Assembly (NCBI GenBank): GCA_031761405.1
Contig: JASEVX010000001.1
Coordinates: 201,532,937 to 201,596,936, forward strand
Reading direction: 5' to 3'
Source of the DNA: Serripes groenlandicus
Taxonomy: Eukaryota > Mollusca > Bivalvia > Cardiida > Cardiidae
DNA length: 64,000 nt
A model generated the notes under the pieces. The model was not told the origin of the DNA. It made no database searches and was given only the letters and a program-made list of their open reading frames with translations. Both the position numbers and the translations under genes were made by a program. Positions 1 to 15,700 of the stretch are shown piece after piece. The stretch's first letter is position 1. Each line of letters starts with the position of its first letter.

Positions 1-687
1 TCCTGTCGACAGGACATTTAACTATGATCCTTTTACATCTCCTTGCCAAGACATGCGACTAAAAAGTAATGCTTGCCCAAGGACTCCCCTAGGAATCAAG
101 ACTGTTGCTGGTAAAAATTTAAAAGCAATAGTCTGCTTTTAATTTATGCTCATTTTTTAAAAACAATTACGGATGGTACTAGATAATCCTGATATTTTGT
201 TTACAATAAGAGGGCTTTTATGGCCCTGAATCACTCAAGGTTATGTAATATGATGCGTCATGCAAACCACACTGTCAACCACGGTTACTCGTTTTGCGAT
301 ACGGTTAGCTAATACAAGAAGTCAAACAGGAACAGGACCAGTATAGCTCCACTGTCACAAGGGGAAATTACCAAACCCAATGTTGTCTGTCTTTTGTCAA
401 ATCACTATGACTTGAGGAAACTGATAGAAGGTCTGCAGAAAATATGTATGTACCAGCTTGTATTTCAAAACCAGACATTTATTTTCTTAGGTAATAATTT
501 TCTAAATCTTACACGCTAGACAAAAGTTGATCACATGTAATAATTAGTCGAGCTTGTTTATTGCAGAGCACCACCACTCAATCGATTTTGTAATGACGAA
601 ATAACAACAATTGCAATAGCTTTGCCTATAATGATACATGTGCAAGTATACCTTAGCTCTGGCTATAAAAGCTTAGTTTTGACTTAC
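1..687. other. Intron DNA past CNOT4 exon 17
   Basis: No exon, RNA gene or repeat family recognised. The remaining CNOT4 C-terminal exon(s) should lie to the left of the window. Confidence 0.5.
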
Positions 688-792
688 TTCTGACAGGGAA
701 CTGTTGCACAAAAGGTAATCTGTGGTTATTTGTGTCAATTTCTGTTAATGGATTAAAAGATTTGAGCCAATGTGGATCATGTAAACCAGCAT
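688..792 (-). CDS. CNOT4: CNOT4 exon 17 (last one in the window)
   Basis: 105 bases, residues 622-656. DPHWLKSFNPLTEIDTNN matches vertebrate PPHWLKSLQALTEMD. It ends in a GTAAGT donor at 687-682. If not spliced there, the frame runs 11 more residues to a stop at 653, a possible short isoform. No further exon was recognised in 1-687. Confidence 0.92.
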
Positions 793-3700
793 CTGAAAGT
801 AGAGAAGTTTGAACACATGTAAGCGACTGCCAAATGACCAGAGGAATATCATTCAGAGACATTTCAGTGTCTTTTACTGGCATCTGTGTCATACGTCATC
901 ACCAACATCAGACATGAATTTTTGTAGTTATACATATCTAACATATAGAGTGATGCTTCAATCACGCTACATATGATCCTTACTAGACAGGTCATTTAAC
1001 ATTCATATTCTTTTTAAAATTTCCATGCAAAAAGTGTTTTTACCCCCCCAACACTATTTCTGATGCTACAACAACTGATTTCAGCATTAATTGATCGATT
1101 GATTGGTGTTTAACGCTGTTTTTAACAATTTTTCAGTCATATCAGGGTGACCAGTTCACCTACTCATATATTTCCTGGTTTTCTCACACCAGTACTCCAT
1201 ACAACATACATACCAAGCAACTGGCTGGCTGCTTTTCCACATAGACTGTTAGCACATTGGTGAAAGACAAATGATGTGTGTCACAGTGACTTTTGTCAAA
1301 CGTCGGAAAGAATGTTGGCCGAGCTGGACAGCATGAAATCGAGTTTCTGCAATGACTTTAATAGGACCACCTCAAAACTGTTAATACTTCAAGGAACTGT
1401 TATTCTAGTATAAACAATGTTGTTTAATCATATTTTTTATCCTCTTTTTGATGCTGCAGCAAGACTTTTGCATTGGTTGGAATTCTGGGAGATAAAGAGG
1501 AAACACAGGGTCAACATAATAGCTAGAGTTGACACCTGGATGCTGAAATTAAACTAATCAATTGTAAGAGCATAGTAGCAATGATACATTTCCTATTTGT
1601 GCTTAAGCTATTGTTTGTGCAATATTCTTGACTTTATAAAAATAAGGAAGTACATTACATTCTTAAAATGTTCATATTTTTTATTATTAAAATAAGAGGT
1701 CAAAGAGGACCGGTATCATTCCACTGTCATTTGGAAAAAAATTAACTCACTATTGCCATAAAATGCAAAACAGAGTTTGAGACCGGTTTGTTCTTTTATA
1801 TAAAAAAAAAAAAAAAAATAGGAAATCTCGATATCACTTATAACAGAAAAGGGAGAAAACTTTCTATTTATATAACCCTTTCCCAAATGCAAATACATTT
1901 TGAAGCATCTACAGCAAGCAGACGTTTTTAACTGTATTAAAAAATTAATACTTTCATTTATAGGGATTTTCCAAATATTGTTTAGGTGTCTCGTCTGCTA
2001 CATATCTTTGGTGAATAATACAATGGGTTTTTTAGTGTTAAAACAGAGTTCTAAGTCTGTAAACTATAGGTGACATCAAAAGCATCATGATGATGACATC
2101 ATACAGCAGAACAATAATATGGAGTTTGTATCAAATAGTGTTTGGTATTAAATGAGTCATGCTCCATGGAAACTTACATTAGTACTTTCTCATTTTATAT
2201 ACACTGCAAAACAGCAGCAGTTGACTTTGAAATTGTGTAGGCCAAAATTAATAAAAATCTCTATAAATGAAAGCATTATTATTGAATACAGTTGGCAAAT
2301 GGATAAATTGCTCATTATAAACATTTTCTCCATTTGCCACAATGTTTTAAAAATGCATCTGTAAGTGGGAAAGGGTTAAAAAGGTGATTGTGAAGGTCAA
2401 ACTCCTGTTAAAAAAAATATCATCTCATTCCAACTGTATTCAAAGAGGCATTGCTTTTCATAAAACACTGTTAATCAAATAAAAGTATTGTATCATATGA
2501 TGTTGAGCGTAGACATTTTCATTTATTTCATCTAGTGACCCATTTCTAAATATAGAAATGAGCCATGATATGGTGTCCAGGACAAGCTCAAAATTAGCAA
2601 TTTCTCCACATTGTTCCGACTTTTCAATATATTTTGTTTCTTATCATTTATAAATTGATTCCATATTTTTGACTGAACAACTTCAAAAATGTCTGCTGCA
2701 CATTATTTTATATGGAAATGGGTTAAGGAAGTGACAGGTTCAAGTTTTAACCCTTTCCCTCATACGACAATTCTGCAGCAGACGACTTTGAACATATTTT
2801 GTCAAAACATAGAAAATCTCCACAATTGAATGGATAACCTATGACTAAAAGTGGAAAACATTGTGTCAAAAGGAGAAATTGCACGTTTTGTGCAATTTCT
2901 TCTTTTGTCACTATGTTTTCAAAAAGCCGTCTGCTGCAGATGCGTTAGAAAGCGTCTATATGAGGGAAAGGGTTAACACTCAATCTAAATCTTATGACAT
3001 GCTTTTCAATGGGTTAATGAGAAAGAACAGCAGATTATATCCTGCGCTTTACATGTCATCTATTAAGTAAAAGCATGAAATAAACAGAACAATTCTTTGT
3101 TATAAACCTATTACTTCACATGATATTTCAAATGTTGTTAACTTTACAATCAACAGATGAGCGAGTTGAAAAATATCGAAAACTGGAAGTTAATTTTTGA
3201 CATAGAGTTGAAAATATTGCAATTAAAGTTGAAATTGCTTTCTTTTTAGCAATTTCGCCTTTTTTGGCAATGTTTTCAGAAGTCGTCTGCAACAGCAGGC
3301 ATTAAATGACTTCAGTGTGAAGTTAAGGGTTGAGATCAAGGTATATTTTTTATTTGTGAACACCAAAAGAAGCTTAATCCCTTTTGTTGTTCACTCCGTG
3401 AAAAATATTGAAATTATATCTCGATCTCACGCTAAAACTAACTACATGTATTGAGTATTACCAATGATGTAGTTTATTATAGAACTCAATGGACAAACAT
3501 TTTTTTATTTAAAACTAAACCACAACAACTCAAACACACTTTGTTAGGAAAGAGAAAGTTACAAAAAAAACTCTGGATAAATATGGTGTGATCCAAACTA
3601 ATACTCTGAATGTAATTATATGATTTTAGGTATAACTCAAACTGAAACAAACTGAGGCTGATTCAAAAACATCTTAAGTTATAAAAACTGCAAGCAGTAG

Positions 3701-6700
3701 TTAATATCTAAATCAATTTCTTATCAATGGTTTCTTTGTCACAGGCAATGTGACAATAGTCCTTCGCAATACAGGTCAAGCTTAAACTTACTTTGGTCAG
3801 GGTCCTTATTAACCCTTTCCCTCATATAGACGCTTTCTGACGCCTCTGCAGCAGACAGCTTTTTGAAAACATAGTGACAAAAGAAGAAATTGCACAAAAC
3901 GTGCAATTTCTCATTTTTCCACAATGTTTTCCACTTTTTGTCTTAGGTAATCCATTCAATTATGGAGATTTTCCATTTTTTGACAAAATACATTCAAAGT
4001 CGTCTGCTGTAGAATTGCCATATGAGGGAAAGGGTTAAGCTAATAATAAACCTTTCCCAGGTAAACAAGATTTTAATTATTCTCATTTGTGGCCATATCC
4101 GGCAGCATAACAAGGATGGTACAATACAAAGTGATTAACATTCACCACAGTGATGTAATTAATCTTACAGTCGCAAAGGAAAGAAACCAGTTATGTGAAT
4201 CCTTGCATAAAATTTCTATCGGGACAGTTACTAAGACCAAATTTCCAAGCTAGGTTTTTTCTTTCTCACAAATATCGGACCTATGACAACATAAATTCTG
4301 ATAAGTTTCATTTCAGCTAAACAGTTTAATTGATTGAAGTTTAACTTTTTTTTATCAAAGGTATTTCAGTTCTATCGCAGTGATTCATTACATATAATTA
4401 GTGGAATAAATAGTACATTGAACTGTAGATAAAACCAGTGAATAAAATCACGGAAAGATACATGAATTAAAATCTAAGCAACAAAATACCCCAGTAAAAC
4501 TTTGTTAATAAATCAGCCCCAATTTTCCCTGAGTGAAAACAGCCTGTTTGGAGGTGGAGGGGAATGACATATGAGTAGTAGCAAGCAGATGATGCTACCT
4601 ACCACTAGCAAATGAGCTTGAGGTTAAAATGGCTGGGTCACATGTCAACCATGAGGATTCTGTCGTCTCGACATTGTGTCTTATCCAGTCTGAAATTACA
4701 CACACCACTTACAAACCTAGTTTAATTCATTTTTTTCTTTTCTTTTTTAGTATATATTGTTTTTCTGATTTTGAATTTAAAATGTTATTGCCGGGTTAGG
4801 GGACAGATTCCCAGAGTTTTTACCTTTGACCTTGAAGTGTGATTTTGACTCATTAAGTCAACAGAAATACTTAAACATGTGCAAACTCTCAAGATTTTTA
4901 ACCATGATCTTTAAGCAAACAGAGACATTATTTGTTACATCAATATCTAATGAACACACCAAGCTTCGTGAACCTAGCTCTAATACTTTCAAGTTATATT
5001 GCAAAATCAAGGTAATTTGTCACGACAGACAGATGGACCGTAAACCTATTGTCCCTTCAGGTAAAACCAGTAGGAGACAAACTTCTCATAAAATTAACCA
5101 TTAGGTTCATTTTAAGTCAGGGATTTAAACGAGTGAATGATTTAAATGTAAACATGAAAGGATTAAAGCAAAAAAAGGTAAAAGTATGAAAGGAATAACT
5201 TCAATGTAAACCCTTCTTATGTTTGTTTTATTGCAGGGGATTGCACTTTGATGTGATGCGGCCAATTGTTGTAACATGTGTAACATTTTAAACATGTGTG
5301 TTTTGTTGTTGCTTAACATGCATTCTCTATTGTCTCCATATGATACATTATCTATACTTAATCATATTTATAAATATATATTTACTGGAGAATATTTCAT
5401 TTATATAGATAGTTTAGGATAACTGGATATTAACCTGAATTAGGAAAAAGAAATTTGTCACAACAGGACTTACTGTTGGGACTCTGCAGCCAACAAAGAC
5501 TTAAATCAGCCTGCCTTTCATGTTTGTCATGCAGAGAAATATCATGACAAATAAAAAAGAATGCTTAGAATGTGGTCTGAATTTTTCATACATTATAAAT
5601 TTTGCTTTATAATGAATTACAATGAATTACTTAACTATGACATATGATCAGTTCTATCAACCCTTTCCCACATGCAGACACATTATGAAGGATTGACAGC
5701 AGATAACTTTTGAAAGCTATTTCACAATTTGTCATAATGTTTTTAACATCAGCTGCAGATTTGTTGTATACGTGTAGAAAAAGGGTTATTTTAACATCTT
5801 TTAATTTCTATTCATATGTCATTATTATCTGAATGACTAAGGAGAGATGGACTTAATGTTCAAAAGTGTTCGCTGCAGATTTGTTGCATGCGGGAAATGG
5901 TCAATTCTGTCAACCATGCCCCTTAGAAATGTTTTCGGACAGATGGTCAGGAGGAGGCCAAAACTGTTTCCTCGAGCCTTTGTTGTTGGATAGTAATCAC
6001 GATCAGACTGTGCCAAGATGCTAAATCCAGGAAGTTAGGTTTTTTCTAAAACATGGCTCCAATTCCATCATACTTCATGTTTAACTAATTCCCACATGCA
6101 ACAAATCTGCAGCAGACGACTGAAAACCTAATCCCTCTTACTATAAACCTTCTGATAACAGTAATCATATAGACAGAAATTAAAATACGTTTAATTAACC
6201 TTTTTCCACACTTTGAGAACATCTTGGCAAAATATGAATTATATTTATGGAAATATAATTATTGAGTGGAGTTGAAAACAATGTGGCAAAAAGAGAAATT
6301 GGTCATTATGGCTGCTGCAGATGCATCAAAATGTTTCTGCATGTCGGAAAGTGATAACCCTTTCCCTCATAGAGACGCTTTCTGACGCCTCTGCATCAGA
6401 CACGCGTCTTGAAAACATAGTGACAAAAGAAGAAATTGCACAAAACGTGCAATTTCTCCTTTTGCCACAATGTTGTCTGCTGCAGAATTGTCGTATGAGG
6501 GAAAGGGTTAATGGCAGTGTCATGTGTATCAAATTTAATCCAAACTTACTTTTCTGTGTTGTATTTTGCTGAGTATTTGTTCTTGCTTCCAAATTATTTA
6601 GCTGTTGATTTCCGAAACTTATATTTATATTTGGTAAAAGAGCCCTTAAACCATCCTGCCAGTCTTTCATATTAAAGGAATCATTCTGAAAAGAAAAAAA

Positions 6701-9700
6701 GCAATTTAAATAATTGCAGTCTTCCACAAAAACCGACTCATACAAATTTGCAACCAATGAAGTACCACAACAACCTTTACCATTTTTTAAGATTCACAAT
6801 AATCAGTGTTTCAATATAGATATTTACTAGATTTTGAAGATGTACAACCACTATAAAGTCCAGTATCAAGTTTCACATTTATATCTTCAAATTGATTGAT
6901 TGATCGATTGGGATTCAATGCCATTGTCAACAAATTTTCAGTCACATCACATCAGCAAGTTCACCTACTCAAATGTTTCCTGACTTTCTCACACCAGTAC
7001 TCCACACAACATTTTTCCCAAGCAAATATATATTTAAAGAAAGAATAACTATTCTTTCTATCCAATCAAGTACTATTTTCCACTTGATTATGACCTGAGT
7101 TTCTGGGTGGTAAATATTCACTGGGGAAAAATGGTCATCTTGTTGCATGCGAGAGGATTTATCAATTTGATCCAAATATTGCAAGAAATGAGAACAAGAG
7201 CTGTCGGAGGATAGCATGCTCGACTATTTCACTGCTTATTTGATTACTGAGATAATGGACTCTAATGTAGTTGCATGCTAAACATTAACCACAATGTCTC
7301 AAAGGGTGATTATTTGCATTATATGCAGGATAGAGTTATTTAACTTGATTATTTTCATAGGTGTGATGGTTGGGAAGGGTTGTATAACGTTTCAATGGAA
7401 TGCATCAAGTAGTTACTAAGATATGGACTCTTAATGTAGTTGCACGCAAACCTTTAACCATATGATAGGGCAACAATTTGCACCATATGCAACTAGTTCA
7501 AAGTTATTGCAAAAAATAGTGTTCTTTTCGTTAAAGGTCAAAGTGACCTTGACCTTTGACCTTATGATCCCATGACCTGTTAGAGTCAAGTGCTTATCAT
7601 GACCATTACCCAAACTAAGTTTCAGGGTCATAGGCCCAAGCAATCAGTAGTTTTAAAGCAAGGAATGTTTCTTTATTGAAGGTCACAGTAAACTTGACCT
7701 TTGACCTATTGACTCCAAACTCGCTACGCATCACCAACTTGCTATGATGTATGTCCATACCCAGTTTGAAGATCATAGGCCTTGGCGTATGTAAGTTATA
7801 AGGGTAAATGCTAGCTTTCTTTATAGCAAGTTGCTATTTCTACAAAAACTTGAACCATTAACTGTTTCTTTACAGAAAGGTCACAGTGACCTTGACCTTT
7901 GTAACTCCAAACTCTCTAGGCAGAACCAACTTGAAGATCACAGGCCTAAGTGTATGTTAGTTATAAGGGTAAATGCTAGCTTGCACGAAAACTTTTACCA
8001 TGAACTGTTTCCATACAGAAGGTCACAGTGACCTTGACCTTTGACCTACTGACTCCAAAGTTGATAGGCATCACTAACTTGCTATAAAGAATGTCAATAC
8101 AAAGTTTAAAGACCATAGGCCTAGGCATATGTTAGTTATAAGGGTAAATGCTAGCTTGCACAAAAACTTTAACCAACGGCGATGCCTGGGTGACTACAAT
8201 AGCTGCCCTTATTCTTCGAATAGTCAAGCTAAATAATTGTAGATGCAAAGCTCGCTGGTTTTCACAAATGAGCTGTGCTCTACAAAAACAAGAGGCCCAT
8301 GAGGGCCTATGCTCTACTGGTATGGTTCTTTGGTCATTTTCAATCCAGAGCATGTATGTATGGTGAAGATCGGATAGTAAATGGAGGCTCTTTTGTGTTC
8401 ACAAGCTGTATTATAGCAATTTTTACAATTTCATGGGCCATAATCCAGTCTGGCGGATCTGGCTGGTTTTCAAAAGGAACCAAGCTCTCATCAATATTTA
8501 ACTACTATCTAAGTTTGGTGAAGATCAGGTAGTAAATAGAGCCTCTATTGTGTTCACATGCTCAATTATAGCAATTTGAACAATTTCAAGGGCCATAATC
8601 CAGTCTTGCATAGGCGGATCTGGCTGGTTTACGAAAGGAACCGAGCTCTCATGGATATCTAACTACTGTATAAGTTTGGTTGAGATACAATCAAAAGTGA
8701 AGACTGTATCGTGTTAACAAGCTCTTTTATAGCAATTTTGACCATTTCAAGGGCCATAATCCAGTCATGCATGGGCAGATCTGGCTGGTTTTCGAAAGGA
8801 ACTGAGCTCTCATGGATATCAATATTATATCTAACTACTGTATACGTTTGGTTGAGATACAATCAAAAGTGAAGACTGTATCGTGTTAACAAGCTCTTTT
8901 ATAGCAATTTTGACCATTTCAAGGGCCATAATCCAGTCATGCATGGGCGGATCTGGCTGGTTTTCGAAAGGAACCGAGCTCTCATGGATATCTAACTACT
9001 GTATAAGTTTGGTTGAGATACAATCAAAAGTGAAGACTATCGTGTTAACAAGAAATTGTTTACGGACGCACGCACGGACGACGGACAAATCGCCACGACA
9101 TAAGCCCTTCTGGCCTTTGGCCAGTAGAGCTAAAAACCACTAGTGCATTGGCAACCAATGTAGATGTTGATCGATCAGTCTACACACTTGAAATTTCTAT
9201 TATTGATCTGCATTGTTTTCAAAACACTCAAAGACTTTCCAGATACTCCCGAATGTAAAAATAACATTCCAACAAGAGCATCACGAACGATACAAATACC
9301 CAGGCAGTTTTTTTTTCTTACATATGTATTATAGTCACTGTGACTTTTTACCTAGATCAGTGAAACGGGAACACGGAAAATGGTAGAGCGATGAAGTTGT
9401 TTCATACAGACACATTAAAGTCATTGTGATCTTGAACCCTTGAAATTTGACATAGCTTGGTAAAACACAAACCCCTGATGATTTACCTAGGTCAGTGAAA
9501 TGCGAACTCATACAGTAGGAGATGCTAGTGAACATTTGTTTTAAGATTCATAACAATTGGATAAGAAATAAAGTTCCAAGAGTGACTATCATGACATCAT
9601 TTCGCACAGAAGTATAATAGTCATTGTTTCTTTGACCTTTGACATGAACTTGAATAAAAGCAATGTTGGTGAACATGTGTGTTTTTCATAACAATCGGAT

Positions 9701-12700
9701 AAAAAAAAACAAAGTGGTCATTACGACGACGTTGTAAGGGACAGACTGATGTATTATAGTTACTGTAACCTTGACCTTTGACCTAGGTCAGTGAAATGCA
9801 AACTCATATAAGAAGTGTTATCAGTTACTTAACAATCTGATAAGAAATAAAGTCGCTAGAGCGACGACATTGTTTTCTTACATAAGTCTAATAGTCACTG
9901 TAACATTTGACCTAGGTGAGTGAAACACGAACTCATATAATAGGCGAAAGTGGTGTATATATGTATTCAGTTTCATAATTGTTGCACAAGAAATAAAGTT
10001 GCTAAAGCAATTATATCGATTTTTACAGACTTATTAGCCACTGTGACCTTGACCTTTGACCTAGGTTGTTGAAACGCAAACTCATACAAAAGGAGATGAT
10101 GATGAACAAGTGTGTCAAGTTTCATCCCGATTGGATAATAAACCAAGTTGATGGAGCAATGACATCGTTTGATACAGAAGTATAATAGTCACTGTGACCT
10201 AGGTTTGTGAACAAACATGTACAAACATGTACAAAAGGCAATGTTAGTGAACATGTGTGTGAAGTTTCATTGAAATCAGATAAGTTGCTAGACCGATGAT
10301 TTCGTATTGTTCACATACGTGCAAACGATTTTCATCTAGACTGCATGCTAATGGATAAGAATGGATACCCAAGTATAATGTCCAAATGTTAACCTTACCT
10401 GGAGTGAGTTGTTGCTCTGTGGTAAATATGGCAAGTCTGCAAACATACTGTGGTAGGAATTCTGTAATGGTTGATTTACATACCCACTCATTCTACTAGT
10501 TAGTACATCTGTAAATACACAATGGATGTTTGGTGATGTTTGTAAAATTCATATTAAAGTGAAATGGTCAGATTTACATGGATTTTAATGGTAACATTTT
10601 CACATATGAAGATGCATTCTGATACATCTGCAGCAGACAACTTTTGAAAATTATGAGCAATTTCTCCTTTTGCCACAATGTTTTCAACTCTTTGCAATAA
10701 TAATACTTTTATTTGTACAGATTTTTCATAGTATTGCCTAGCTGTTTTCAAAGTTGTCTGCTGCAGATTTATGTATGTGAGAATGGGCTTAACATGTTAC
10801 CTGTTATTATACTTTGAAATTGTTTATCTGGAAACATCTAAGGAAAAAATTACACTTTTGGAAAACACCTTTTTAACCTAATAACGGATTTAATATAATC
10901 TCGATTTCCAAAAAAATTCTGAACAATTGCAAATCTTATTTGTATATTCAGATGAAAAAAGTGTTTGTAAAGAGTAGAAATAGCTCATCAAGAACCATTT
11001 CTCCTTTACCATCAAAAGACTTCTTGTTTAGACTATGTTTTTTTTTAAACAGGTTAACAATTAAAACCTGATATGTGATTTACTTATACGTCATGTACAC
11101 AGATCCATACTTTTTTAATTTTAAAATCAGTATGGTAAAAAAGATTGTACATTTAACAAATCCATTTCACATGGGGCATACCACAGTTAAATCTACATTT
11201 GGTCATTTACTATCAGTACCAGTTCAGGAAAAGATCAGACTGCAAAGATAGAGTACAGACTGATCCTGGTTCAAAACTGGTCCAGATTGCTACATGTTTA
11301 GTCAATACAGCCATCTTTAAGCTTTTGTTTTACATTTTGGAGCATGATTAGACTTCAATTAACAAGTAAATTCATTGAGTTAATTTCTCTTTTAAATGCT
11401 GGTCTCAATATATAAAGAGATAATGTGAATTATCTATTTCAATGAATTGAATTTTTTTAAATGGACTTGTCAAGTTATGTTTTTGGAACAGTCCATAGCC
11501 AATTCTAGAAATATCATGATAAAAAAGGTTGAGTTGAGCAGCCAACAGTATAGAGCCTGGTCAGTCCCATGCAAACGGGCCCGGACTGGCTGTAAGCTGG
11601 TGGCATAGGCTTCACAAAATTGGTTCCAGCTTTCAAAGGGTAAATCAGACTTATAACCCTTTCCCACTTACAAAAAATCTGCAGCAGAAGACTTTGAAAA
11701 CATCTACTTAAAGATATGGAAAATCTCTAGAAATGAAGGTATAATCGCTGTAAAATGGTTGAAAACATTTTGGCAAAAGGAAAAATTGCTTGTTTTGAGC
11801 AATTTCTCCTTTTGTCATAATGTTTTCAAAATGCGTCTATAGGTAGGAAAAGCTTAAATTCATTTTGTACACAATTATGCCCCAAAGGTAAACTTTCCTG
11901 TGATGTGGCCCAAATAATTATGAATGCTGGAAAAAAAATCAACAACATGAGGACTCTAGTCTAGACATGTACTATACATTAACATGCAAAATATTTTATA
12001 AGGGAAGTTTGTTCTGATACATGGATTGCTGGAAAAAATTTAATCCATCCAAAAGTTTACTTCATGAAATCAAAGCAGTATTTATGGATTGTTACTTTTC
12101 GAATCACTCTTGCCATGTAGTTTATCAATTGTACAGTCATTCGAACCAACTACATCATTTTGACAGAGAAAAAGCCTTTCCCATGATTTACACATATCAA
12201 GAGAGTTCCTGAGAAAAAAGTTCTGGTGTCACTGCATCACAAGACTTGATGTAAACTTGTTGGAAAAGAGAAACATAATAACAAATTTCTTCTTTATCGT
12301 AATGTTATCCAATAGTAAAGACAGAAAAAGGCTGTTCTTCTGTCCTTACTGATGTGAACAAAACCATTTGTTGAAGACATTTGCTGCATATAACCCTTTC
12401 AAAATACGAACACATTTGATGTATCTGTAGCAGACAACTTTTGAAAACATTGTGATAAAAGGAAAAACTGCTCAAAATGAACCATTTCTCCTTTTGCCAC
12501 AATATTTTCAACACTAATCAATAATCATATTCTCATTTTTTAAAGATATTTCATATCTTTACCTAAGGAATTTTCATAGTTGTCTGGCTATGATCTATTT
12601 GGAAAAGGGTTACATTATTTTTGAATAATTTCAATAACTTACCAATTCATACCATGTTATATAGTTCAGACCATACTTCCCTCATCTTAAAACTTTATAT

Positions 12701-15700
12701 GATAATTAAAAACATAAAAGACAAAGCACATTTAATAACAGTTGATAACATTTCAAACACCTTTCACACAATGTAAGAACTAATCGTAATGCTTTAAGAT
12801 CATAGTATACCTGTTTCGGGAGATAAAGGAATAAAGTTGCGTGACTGTGAGCTCTGTGAACCAAGTGGGAAATCGGACTCGTGTTGCAAGTGACTATGAG
12901 AAAACCCTGAAAAAACGTGTACCCAACCCGTAAATTAATTGGATGTATTTTAATGATTTCGAAAATATTAAATGATGACAGCAACCACCGATAGTGGGAT
13001 GCTAGTGAATGAATAGTAATACTCTCAGAAAGTAATGAGAGTAATTTATTCTTCGAGGTCTAAATACGAAGAGAGAGGACTTTTGGTTTCAACAACAGCT
13101 TTGTAAATACTGCTTCAAACCCTATGTTGAATATACTCATTCAAATTGTATCGATGAAGAGAACTAAAAGTGTATCTGAAAATAGGCTCTTGGATGGAAA
13201 TAAAGCTTTTAATATCCTGTATGAGTCGAGTCAAACTTGTCTTAAGCAGCCACCCAGGGAAGAGTAAAAAAATGGCTGCTGAACACAGGTGGCTGCTAAA
13301 TACAGGTAAAATATAGAAGAAAATGTTATTTTGGTCAATCTTCAAGTGGCTGCTTAGTATAAGTTGGCTGTTTAACAGAGGTGGCCGCTAATACAAGTTT
13401 TACTGTATTTGATTAAACATATGTGTTAATAGCCAATATGTCAGTAAGATAATGTGTAATGGTTAGACAGATTGACAGGTGGAGAAATGATCTAGTGTCT
13501 TTATTCCAAAGAAGGCAACACAAAAAAAGGATTCCTTATCCAGAATCATGGATGGTTGATAAGTCTACCTTTTCCCACATGCAGACTCTTTTTGCTGCAG
13601 ATGCAGCAGGAAGTGCTCTGAACACTATTTTGTGCCTTTTTCTAATTCCCTCACCTTTCAGTATATAGCCATTTGTCGAGCTTGAACACTTTTCAATAGT
13701 TACACCTTTATTTTTTAGAGATTTTCCATAATTTTGTCTGGATGCTTTCAAAGATGTTTGCTGCAGTTTTGTTATGTATGGGAAAAGGTTGACACAATGG
13801 TGAACCACCTAGATAATTTAGTTGAACTAATTTCATTGATACAAATACTTCTTAGACAATTTACTTTTAATTTGACATTAAGTTAAAGATTTGCATTGAT
13901 CTAATGACATTAAGATAAAGATTTGCATTGATCTAATGACAAACAGTGTTGTTTGGTTCATTTTCATGTTCTTAAGATAGTCAAAAGCCCTTACAGTATT
14001 TCATGACGAGTCCACACATTCATCATTTATGGTTGGTTCAATTGCGTTTCAACAATTTTACAGCTACATCCCGACGAACAGTTCACCTTACCATGTATTT
14101 CCTGGCTTGTTGGCACCAGTACTCATCACAATGTTCTTCCAAGGCAAATAGGAAGTCAACCCCCTAAGACATCTTTATAATAGTACATAGTTTTCCACAT
14201 AATGCATTTTGAAAACATAGTGACAACAGGACAAATTGCTCATAATGAGCAATTTCTCAAGACCTTATGCCACAGTGTTTTAATATACTATACTATACAA
14301 TTTACTTTCTTTTCATACTTTCTTTAACAGAAATGTTTCATATTTTTGCCAAGATGTTTTCCAAATCATCTGCTGCAGATTTGTTGTATGTGGGTTTATC
14401 CAATCATTCATCTTTCGTCCCAACTCTCTTAACCCTTTCCCACCTGCAGACGCATTCTGACGCTATAGCAGCAGATGACCTCTGAAAACATTGTAGCCAA
14501 AGGTGAAATTGCTCATGATGAGCAATTTCTCCTTTGGCCACAGTGTTTTCAACTTTATTTTACAATTTAGCTATCTTTTATGGATATTTTCAGGTTTTTG
14601 CACTATGTTTTTAAAGTAGTCTGCTGCAGATTTTCTGTATGTGGGAAAGGGTTTAAGCATCTGATTTTTGCATCAGTATCTCATATTGTTTACAAGGCAA
14701 GAATGAGTGAAGCACAACAAAGAGACACAATGTATAAAACATTCATAAGAAAGGGATTCTAAGAGCTAAACAATACATAGACTTTATTAAAGGAAAGGTA
14801 ATGTTGACCGTATATATAAGCTTCCTTCCATAATAATTATAACCATTTTACATGTATTTCACATTATATTCTAGTATATTATTGTATTTTCTTCTTTTAT
14901 TTCTGGAGATTTTTCTCTTTAAAGGGCAGTTTTTTTTCCTTTTTAGCAATGTAAGTAAAGGGTGATAACAGTCTAATTCAGAAAACAGAATCTTGAGTCT
15001 TTTATAATTTATATAAATCATAATGTATAAAACTATACTTTAATCATTCTCAAACTTGAGGCAATTTTTATTATTTTGTAGCATTTCATAATGTTATAAA
15101 AATTGTTATGCAGTTGCATTTTGACGCATATGCAGCAGAAGCATATGAAAACATTGTGGCAAAAATTTAAATTGCTGAAGATGAGCAATTTTATCTTTTG
15201 CCAATGCTTTCGACTTCATTCAATAATTACAGATATTTTCAATATTTTTGCCAAGACAATTAATTATTAAATCAAATGTTGCAGATTAGTTCTATTTAGG
15301 AAAGGATTCACAGAAATTAAAACCATTCATTTTTCTGTAGTAAATATGCACGTAAAAAAATAGCTTTCACGATCTATTTCAATACAAGAAAAAAAAGGTT
15401 TTACTAACACTATTGCCAAAAAAATTCCAATATCGTTCCTTTATTTAGTAATATGTATATCAGTTCTTGACAAAAGAAGACAATTTGACTTTCCTTTAAA
15501 CAAAATACCAATAGCTGAAAATTATAGATGGCAAATGACAGCATTCATCTAGTTGACAAAATATACACACTAACCATACCCTGAAGACACTTCTGACCTT
15601 TTGTAGCAGATGACTTTTTGAAAACATTTTGAGAAAAGATGAAATTGCTCAGAAAAAAATAATCTCCTTTACCTTAACCCTTTCCCACATAAAGACGCTT

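Noticed and set aside
6326..6757. 143-residue minus-strand frame
   Set aside because: Only 6550-6685 is the CNOT4 exon; the frame runs through its splice donor into a hairpin MITE and through its acceptor into intron.
8275..9143. Three overlapping 66-86 residue frames
   Set aside because: They lie across ~155-bp tandem cores of a pearl-like element and repeat with them.
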